This document shows, in pieces, positions 56,751 to 64,000 of a stretch of 64,000 nucleotides of DNA; position 1 is the first letter of the stretch; the number at the start of each line of letters is the position of its first letter. The DNA is from Acanthosepion esculentum. Lineage: Eukaryota > Mollusca > Cephalopoda > Sepiida > Sepiidae. The position numbers and the translations under genes are program-made. The stretch covers positions 27,897,266 through 27,961,265 of the forward strand of contig OZ038495.1 in assembly GCA_964036315.1 (NCBI GenBank), read 5' to 3'. A model generated the notes under the pieces. That model made no database searches and was not told where the DNA came from. It saw nothing but the letters and a program-made list of their open reading frames with translations.

Positions 56751-58030
56751 AATCAAGAATTAATCATCTTAATCATTTATCGATTTGGTATAATCTTAAT
56801 TTATCTTTGTAAAGATTTTCTTTTACATTATGTCAATTCCTTCTGCTTTTTTTTCGTAATTAATGAAAGTGTGCTCTTGTAAATTCTATGATATTCTCAA
56901 ATTATAAATACGAATATATCTCTATACGAGACCGAAAAATTGTCAATAAGAAAAATGGGAAAACAATCGTATTGCCCGAGAAAAAATTAGGGAAAAAGGA
57001 GGTTGAAAAATGGAATGAAACCAAGATGAAATTTATCAAAAAAAGACAAAAGATTCAAACGAAACATTTTGAGTAGAACAGCAGTTTCATTGTTTTAAAC
57101 ATTTTAATCTAAGAATTTATATAAACTTTTTTTGCTTCGCTTTTCCTTCATATTTGTTTTTGTTTTCTCTGCACATGTATGTAGTTCTGATTTTGTAGTT
57201 ATCCTTTAAAGTGGAACCAAGCCTTTTCACGACTTTCTCCTACTTCTGAAGTATTCTTTAAAACTCATTGTCTTGTGAAGTTTGTCCTATTCTTTATCAC
57301 AGCCTGTTTTCTTAACTTACAATTATACGTCGGTTGAAGTGTCCAGTATCGGAAAATACACTATACATGTCAGAAAGTAATTTCTGGTTATAAACGTAAG
57401 AAGCAAGGGAGAATACCCAGGTTTTAATCCTATTCAGATCCTAAATAAAGATTATCCGACAAAAACTAGTCATTATTCTATGTATTTTTCTTAATGATTT
57501 CTAAAGAAAAAAAAATAGCAGTTGCTTCGTCGCCATGCTCTTTCGGTAATGCAAAATCGCCTAAGGTTAAAACATTTCCAATCAGCAACATTCGAACACA
57601 ATTAATGCTGAGTAGAAACAGAAAACTTTGCCACAAGATACATTTACAAATTTGATTGAAACAGGTAAGCATTAGTGTTGAATCTCAGAATTTTTTTCTT
57701 CTAATCTTTACGTTATTTCGTTTGACTATTCTTTGCTAACGTCCAAGCATTCTATCCCTATAACTGTTGGTGAATCAAAACAAAGGTATTTTAGAGAGGT
57801 CGTTAATTCTTTATTTTGAATCTGAAAGTGGAATAAAATTATCCCTGTTATAGTTTATGTTTGTATCTTCTGTTTTTTTGTTGTTGCTTTTATTATATTA
57901 AAATAAGTGATTTAATATTTTATTCGAAATATAGTCAATACTTTTTAACCCGGATATTAAAATTATAACACAACGGTTACTTTAAACAACTAAAGTTATT
58001 TACATCCAATCTGTCATATGTTGTCTTCGT
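56751..58030. other. Unannotated stretch
   Basis: No supported gene. The frame at 56888-57076 (62 residues, Lys-rich) is featureless. Confidence 0.5.
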
Positions 58031-58144
58031 TCTACACATTCATTGGCTTACGTTCTTAATACGATCATCGAAATTAAGCAACGTCGAGCCTGGTCATTAA
58101 CTAGATGGGTGACTGCACGGGAATATCAGGTTCTGTAAGTTTTA
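58031..58144 (+). pseudogene. 5S rRNA pseudogene
   Basis: The segment follows a eukaryotic 5S rRNA from end to end. It starts TCTACA. The internal control region is represented by GATCATCGAAATTAAGCAAC, GTCGAGCCTGGTCATTA and CTAGATGGGTGACTG. The 3' part is GGGAATATCAGGTTCTGTAA followed by a T run. About one base in four or five differs from the typical metazoan sequence, and the 5' half is especially worn, so it is not functional. A tRNA-Arg-like SINE follows within a few bases. Confidence 0.85.
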
Positions 58145-58146
58145 AT

Positions 58147-58300
58147 ATTCGAAAGGTGTAATGGATAACATCTCGGAATTGGAAATCTGAAAACCGAATT
58201 CTAATCGGGTTCGTTATATTCACTCAGGCGCGGGTACCCTTGGGAAAGGTATGAATCCACCTCTTCTTCCTCCCGCTATGGGTTAATTAGTAGGATTCGT
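58147..58300 (+). mobile_element. tRNA-Arg-like SINE, family R, copy 3
   Basis: The head has GGTGTAATGGATAACATC (box A region, tRNA-Arg-like) and ACCGAATTCTAATCGGG (box B region, slightly mutated). The body runs from TTCGTTATATTCACTC through CCTTGGGAAAGGTATG to CCCGCTATGGGTTAA, matching the inverse of 50207-50362. The adjacent 5S pseudogene is absent at the other two copies. Confidence 0.75.
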
Positions 58301-58333
58301 GTCAGTTTTTCTGTCTTCAAATAAGCTGCAAAG

Positions 58334-58770
58334 TGTTATACAGGAATAAAGTGTCGCTGCCGACACTAGAGTTTGAACATAGACCACCAGAGAACAAACA
58401 CAGGCGATCCCATTATTGAATTAATTAGACCATGTGACCATAGAGGAAATGCATATATGTAGGAAGTAGCTGACGACTAACTTTCTGTATTCCTATTCTA
58501 TTACTATTCGGACCGCTATTCTCTATTCAATTAACTATACTATTTCTCTATACTGATCACTATTCGGTGGTTACTTTTCGAGCGAATATTACCGAGGAAG
58601 TACTATGAGTGCGACTGTTATTCGAAGGCGCCTGACATCAGTATAGTTCAACGGCGTTAATATAGTTGTATCTGCGATTACAAAGGCTCTACTACAACGA
58701 AAATTACGAAGGTGACAATGCGTGTTCGTTGAAATTACAAAAGTGGCAACGTGTGTACGTTGACATCACA
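58334..58770. repeat. LTR-like dispersed repeat, family L, copy 2
   Basis: It matches 27703-28040 in order and orientation and is slightly longer, including an extra TTCGTTGAAATTACAAAAG / ACGTTGACATCACAAAA doublet at its right end. No target duplication was confirmed. Confidence 0.55.
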
Positions 58771-61190
58771 AAACAAAGGTTGATAATCCGTAAAGATGAA
58801 ACAATACACATCCATTCGTGTTGGTGACGCTTTTACATCTCCCTTTCATATTCTTGTAAGCATTTCAAACTGCAAGAGCTTTCCGCCTTCTTCTCGTGAT
58901 CATTTTTATCTTTATCTTGTCTTGCAATTTCACCTCACAATTCCATTGCACAACTTCAAGTCCTTTATGCTTGCTCATAGATATTTAGAAAGGAGTTCAT
59001 TTATAATAAATAACTATATGAACAAATAGAATAATTTGATTCGTTGTCATAAACAAGACGCTTCTTTTCTTATTAAAATGAATAACGTTTATCTAGATTT
59101 CATGAAATAGAAAGACTAAGAACTGATAAGCAAATAAAACTTGTTCTATCCACTGGCCAAAATTTGTAAGTCCCTTGTATAAATAAGATGATGCAATAAA
59201 AAGTCCAACAGACAGACATGAATAAATACAAATAAATAAACCTGTTTAAAAACAATTGGAGTCCTTTAGAAATATAAATCAGTTGATCACGCGATATTCA
59301 GGCGTCATTAAATGTCAGATTCTAAGAATATTCGTGATTTTTCAACAAATCACTAAAACTATGTCCTGATTTTGATCTTCAAAGCTTCCAGTTACATGAC
59401 CGGTTTTAATCTATTTGAAATAAGAACATTTCGAGAGGTTTGGATTCTTCTTCACAAACTTGGCCGTTCCTTTCATGGCGTCTTCTCCATTATGTATGAT
59501 ATTTAATGATGACAGATTATGGCAATTTGATTTATTTTATAGGATTTTTATCTTCTATGATTGTTATTCTTTGTTCTCTAAAACTATGTCTGAATCGTAG
59601 ACATTTTGATTGGACTGGAGAATCGAAAAACGTAATAAGTGAACTCTTTTCTCCTTAGGCTTCAGTCTCATTTGTCTTTCTTTCGTTTTTTTTTTCAGTC
59701 AACCATTAGTATCACTCAGGGCTTTTAATAGTTTTCTTTGTTTATGAATTCCGTTCTTTTTCAGAGGTGCATTACAAAATCACGGTTTGTAAAGAGGTAC
59801 GCAATTTATCGATTTAACTGAATCATTTATAAATGAGTTATAAATAATCAAGAGTGGTTTTCCCTTGTTTCGTTACTCTCCTCTTTGAGACCCATTTCTG
59901 TTTACTGGGACTATAAGAGGACACTATACGCGAACCTTGTATCCTCAGTTGAATAAAGCATGTATTTTGGTGGATGTAGTAAGAATGTGTTGTTTTGGTG
60001 GTAGGAATATTTTGTATGATTGGTTCAGTGGTTGTGGCTAGCTAGGTTTTAAAAATAAGACAGATGATGACCGTCTTTTTCCCCATCTCCCCTTTTTAGG
60101 CCTTGTGCCACATTTTCTGTGAATCCTTACAGAAATAAATATTCTCAGTTCAATAAAGCTTTCTTAAAGCCTACACCTGCGTACTTCTGTCATTACAAAA
60201 TGTACGTGTGCCGTGTGTTATGAAAGAATGGGTGTTTGAATTCATGAATGGAGATTCAAATTTTGGATAGATAGCATGATTCTTCAAATTGCGGTTTGGG
60301 AAATGTTACAAGAAATACGCTGAAAATACTTCAGCATAATTTGTTTAATTTGCTTTGTTTAACGGCATATTAACACCTTAGGAGTAATGTAATACCGAAA
60401 CACGATTTACTAGCAAATGCCGAAATGTTATAGTAACTATTAATATTTCCAGCGTTCCACTCCAATCACTTTTCAATGCTCAGATGTAATTCGATCGAGT
60501 GAGCATCCATATACAACGGCACTGTCTATAAATATTCAAGTGTAATTAACTACTCGTCTCAGGAAGGAGAATAAAACAACAAAGATGAGGACGACGATCA
60601 AACTTATTTAAATACTGTAAATAATAATTCCTCGCTTCAGAGGCGATGTCAATGTAACGACCAAGATATGAACGGTAGTCAGAATGTTTCGTTTGCAACT
60701 CAACTTGTTGGAAATGGCAAATTCCGTTCAGTGTACGCAGACATCTAAAGAGCCACGAAATCAGCAGAAAAAAATGTTAAAAACAACTAAAGCTTCAGGA
60801 TATAAATACCAAGAAACATAAAAGCGATCATATAAATGAGCAGTTTCAACGGTTGTGTTACCCAAAGTGTGTAGGTAGCTTCACTTGACAAAATAAAATG
60901 TATTCAGTCGTTCTTTTGTCAGTCGGTAGCAAATCATTCGTAAGTTTTACCGCCATTTTTGCACATCAATTTTAAAAAGATGTTGATTTCATTATTACAT
61001 CGACTACCGAGAAACGAGATAAGTTTGTTTACAAACGGCTCCCTGAAAAGCAATTACTTACTCTTATGAAAATCGTCTCAAAGGCAAATAACGATGGCTG
61101 TTTTATTGTGTCTTTCATTTCGTTTTAATCATCCCTTGGTCGACTTGTCTTCTAGACTAACAATGAAACAAAAATGTACTTGCTTGTGTG
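58771..61190. other. Unannotated stretch with a short SINE-like fragment
   Basis: 60585-60650 carries ACAAAGATGAGGACGACG and TACTGTAAATAATAA, resembling the SINE family S body but too short for a firm call. 59935-60150 holds two partial direct repeats of TCAGTT(G/C)AATAAAGC. The 77-residue frame at 58796-59029 has no motif. Confidence 0.4.
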
Positions 61191-61193
61191 TGC

Positions 61194-61254
61194 GCGCACA
61201 CACACACACAGACACACACACACACACACACACACACAGCATATATATATATAT
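61194..61254. repeat. (CA)n and short (TA)n microsatellite
   Basis: CA run interrupted by GA, then six TA units. Confidence 0.95.
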
Positions 61255-61936
61255 GAGATGTTTATCAAAGAGTGCAGATACATTATATTTGCTAAGATAT
61301 ATGTCAATGTCAGTATTCCTAGTGATATACAGTAACGAATTCTCGAATCTCAATGAGAAATGCGTACATGTCGACATACATGCACACAATCTTAACATAC
61401 ATCCCGAGTAACTGTACACAATAGTATATTCTTGGCTGTTCTATAAAACAATTGCAAATGTCTACGCAAGTCTGTTATCTTCTAAGTAGTTATCAAAATA
61501 TTTCTAAAATATTTTTATTGCATTATATATTGTTATCACCAATATGTCTCCACAAGTACAAAAGGACACCGAAGAATTAAAGTCACTATTCACATTTTTC
61601 ACTTGTAAAAATACAATAAAAGTGAGATTGTGTGTATATGTAAAGTATTGATTCGAGCAAGTAGTGTTTTTAAGTGAATTTTAAAAACAACATTTGTACA
61701 GATTTATTCAACCATACATGTGATCAGGCAATATTTTTCAGCATTAGCCATCACTATATTTGTAAATTTGGGTGACCCTGTGACATGATAAGCACACGGA
61801 AAATTCATGGCTTATTGTGGGGATTATAGTTGAAAAATAGGGTGTTGTAACAAAATGCTTGGTCTGTCTAAAGCTGTTATTTTGCTCCATGTATCCATCT
61901 ATCCATGAAAATAAGTATTTACATCATCTCTAGAGC
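61255..61936. other. Unannotated stretch
   Basis: No gene or repeat recognised. Confidence 0.5.
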
Positions 61937-62515
61937 GACCTCTGAAGAGAGAGAGGAAGAGAAGAGGGGAAGAGAAAAGGGGAATGGAGAGGGGAAGAGA
62001 AGAGGGGAATGGAGAGGGGAAGAGAAGAGGAGAAGAGAAGAGAAAAGAGGAATGGAGAGGGGAAGAGAAGAGGGGAATGGAGAGGGGAAGAGAAGAGGAG
62101 AAGAGAAGAGAAACGGGGAATGGAGAGGGGAAGAGAAAAGGGGAATGGAGAGGAGGAGAAGAGAAGAGAAAAGGGGAATGGAGAGGGGAAGACAAAAGAG
62201 GAATGAAGAGGGGAATGGAGAGGGGAAGAGAAGAGTGGAAGAGAAGAAGGGAATGGAGAGAGAAGAGTGGAATGGAGAGTGGAATGGAGAGGGGAAGAGA
62301 AGAGGGGAATGGAGAGGGGAAGAGAAGAGTGGAATGGAGAGGGGAAGAGGAGAGGGAAGAAGAGTGGAATGGAGAGGGGAATGAAGAGGGGAAGAGAAGA
62401 GGGGAAGGGGCGTTGAGATAGAGATGGGAAGGGGGAGTGACAGAGAGGAAGGAAAGAGAGACAGAGAGGAAGGAAGGAGAGACGGAGAGGAAGGTAGGAG
62501 AGACTGGAAACTTTT
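61937..62515. repeat. Purine-rich satellite (GGGGAATGGAGA units)
   Basis: About 580 bp that is almost pure purine on the plus strand, built from GGGGAATGGAGA, GGGGAAGAGAAGA and AGAGAAGAGAAA modules in variable order. The tail (62405-62505) changes to GAAGGAAGGAGAGAC units. Long Glu/Gly/Arg-rich plus frames and Ser/Pro/Leu-rich minus frames are composition artefacts. Homopurine-homopyrimidine DNA of this kind can adopt triplex structure. Confidence 0.95.
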
Positions 62516-63215
62516 TTCTCGTTATTTTTACTTTTCTAACAGGCTTGTTTCATATACAATTATCAGCAAAAGATTTTTAGCGGTTATAAATATCTATGCA
62601 CACTTGTTAAAATCTATATGTCAATAAATTAGAGCCTACGTCATCTCACATAGGGTCTAATCAAATATGCACATGCGAATACAAATCTGCATCATGTTCG
62701 TAGCCTGACGGGTAACTTTTAGCTAAATGTTGATCTTAAATTATCGTTGTATAGTCGATGGATGTGATTGAGAATCACAAGTGCATAGATTCGAAAAGGG
62801 ATTATTTGGAATATTATATATATTACTTAAGTAAAATTAATGGATTTTTCATCATTAATTTTCGAACTTATGACAAAACTTCGGTTATGTAAGAAAGAAA
62901 TATCTACATTTCCTAACAGGAACGCATGCCTGGAAATCAGTTGAAAACTCTCCTTACATTTAACAGTGGAAATAATCGCACTTATATGTCACCATATAGC
63001 CTAAGACAATTATTTTCTTGTCTGCGACAAAATGAAAGGAACATTTTATTATCGCTGTTCTCAAAATGGAAAAAAAATATGCAGTTACTTTATAAAGCAG
63101 AAAAATAAAGAATTAAAGAATTGTGTTCTGCCAATTCTTATTTCGAATATGTTCTCAGTATTCAATATATTGTGAATTAAAGTTACAGATTTTTATTCAA
63201 AATTATATCGATGCA
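62516..63215. other. Unannotated stretch
   Basis: No gene. The 60-residue frame at 62926-63108 is featureless. Confidence 0.5.
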
Positions 63216-63253
63216 CTATGACGTGGCCTTAAATAATTAAGGCCATGTCATAG
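63216..63253. repeat. Perfect-looking 16-bp hairpin
   Basis: CTATGACGTGGCCTTA and its inverse TAAGGCCATGTCATAG surround a 6-base loop, with one mismatch (ACG against ATG). It may be the core of a tiny palindromic element. No second copy was seen. Confidence 0.7.
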
Positions 63254-63720
63254 GGAATTTCTCGGCCAGAACGGGAGACCAATTTCAAAGTATAGGTTTG
63301 ACATATAGAAGTAGAAAAAATTGATCTTAAAAATGCGTGGCTTAACAGCAGGGTTAGGGTTAATATTTTGTACACCACGTTTACAATATCTAAAAACATC
63401 GGATAAAATTTATTGAATTTTATTATGACATTAACTTTACATAACGTTTTTAATGAAAGATTTTTAATTTCGTAGTATAAAATATTATGTTTGCACCTAT
63501 TTTATGTTTTTTAACGGTAAATTAAAATTCAAAATACTTTTCTACTGGAAAAAGAAAATCATAAATTACTCATAAAACATTAAAAATTATATTAATATAT
63601 TTGTTATGAATAACAATATCAGAAAAAAATATTAAATTGTCTTTGTGTAACTTATATTCCGTGCTAATGGGAATATATACTTGAAAAACACGGTGGATAA
63701 AATAAGTAAAGGTTTATTGT
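63254..63720. other. Unannotated AT-rich stretch
   Basis: No gene or repeat recognised. Confidence 0.5.
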
Positions 63721-64000
63721 AAAAGGTCGTCGGAAGTCAATCCAGTAGTGAGTGCTACTATTTGGAAGGTCGGTAGTTCTCGCATAAGTCCGAGTCGTAC
63801 TCATCAGATCCCAGCTAGTAATATTTACCAACCTCTCCACGGAGTAGGATATGGCACAAGGCTGAATTTAATGTAGGGCAATCCAAGCCCGTAGAGTCGA
63901 CCACAAATTCCCCGTAAACCCCGGATAAACGGGTTCGGGTTTGTCTACCTCCCCCGACGAGACTATGCAGAAGGGTAGTCTCGTCCGGGATCCTCTTTGA
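63721..64000 (+). mobile_element. SINE family Q, cut by the window end
   Basis: A likely tRNA-related head (63727-63811) contains AGTAGTGAGTGCTAC and GGAAGGTCGGTAGTTCTCGC, a worn box-B-type region. The body from 63812 (CTAGTAATATTTACC, TATGGCACAAGGCTGA, AAGCCCGTAGAG, GTTTGTCTACCTCCCC, GACGAGACTATGC) matches the inverse of the insert at 7788-7955. It is longer at the 5' end than that copy. The 3' end lies beyond the window. Confidence 0.72.

Noticed and set aside
61905..62421. Glu/Gly/Arg-rich plus frames of 145-159 residues
   Set aside because: They lie within the homopurine satellite and reflect composition only.

Overview
The window looks like intergenic or deep-intronic DNA from an animal nuclear genome, most likely a mollusc and best matching an octopod cephalopod. 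The reasons are overall AT-richness, very dense (TA)n and (TG)n microsatellites, several tRNA-derived SINE families, mariner/Tc1/pogo-type transposon relics, non-LTR retrotransposon (LINE) tails, and many foldback (long inverted-repeat) elements. The species call is an inference from style and cannot be proven without a search. I found no convincing intact host protein-coding gene, no tRNA gene and no CRISPR array. Every long open frame lies in a transposon relic or a tandem repeat, or is unsupported.

Layout. 0-6 kb: TA tracts, a foldback element (905-1848), an adjoining foldback made of iterated TTGCTCGAA motifs (1895-2570), and a pair of direct repeats. 5.7-11.8 kb: head-to-head SINE pairs, an inverted pair of repeat arms carrying a ~30-bp minisatellite (6811-8445) that encloses a solo LTR, itself hit by a SINE, then two LINE tails. 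13-26 kb: microsatellites, three decayed mariner copies (15.0, 17.6 and 24.5 kb), a near-perfect 127-bp palindrome (20.1 kb) and a foldback (22.2 kb). 27-30 kb: a LINE tail with a visible empty-site paralogue and an LTR-like repeat.

30.5-33.6 kb is a 3.1-kb array of a ~30-bp repeat that is open in several frames on both strands. 35-37 kb is a foldback bordered by TA tracts and interrupted by a LINE reverse-transcriptase relic. 38.6-41 kb holds a CpG-rich patch, a plant-type mariner-like transposase relic and a minus-strand LINE reverse-transcriptase relic. 41.6-43.8 kb has a second solo LTR with a 5-bp duplication inside a minisatellite and a nested inverted-repeat element. 44.9-50.4 kb has more SINEs, a Tigger-like tail and a shrunken Tc1-like element. 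51.1-51.6 kb is an 83-bp tandem array. 52.5-58.8 kb has a repeat arm, LINE tails, and a 5S rRNA pseudogene joined to a tRNA-Arg-like SINE. 61-64 kb is purine-rich satellite ending in a SINE cut by the window edge.

Nothing here forms an operon or pathway. The informative structure is the stratigraphy of insertions (SINE in LTR in foldback, LINE in foldback, LTR in minisatellite) and the repeated association of foldback elements with (TA)n tracts. These are the best candidates for something not yet described.
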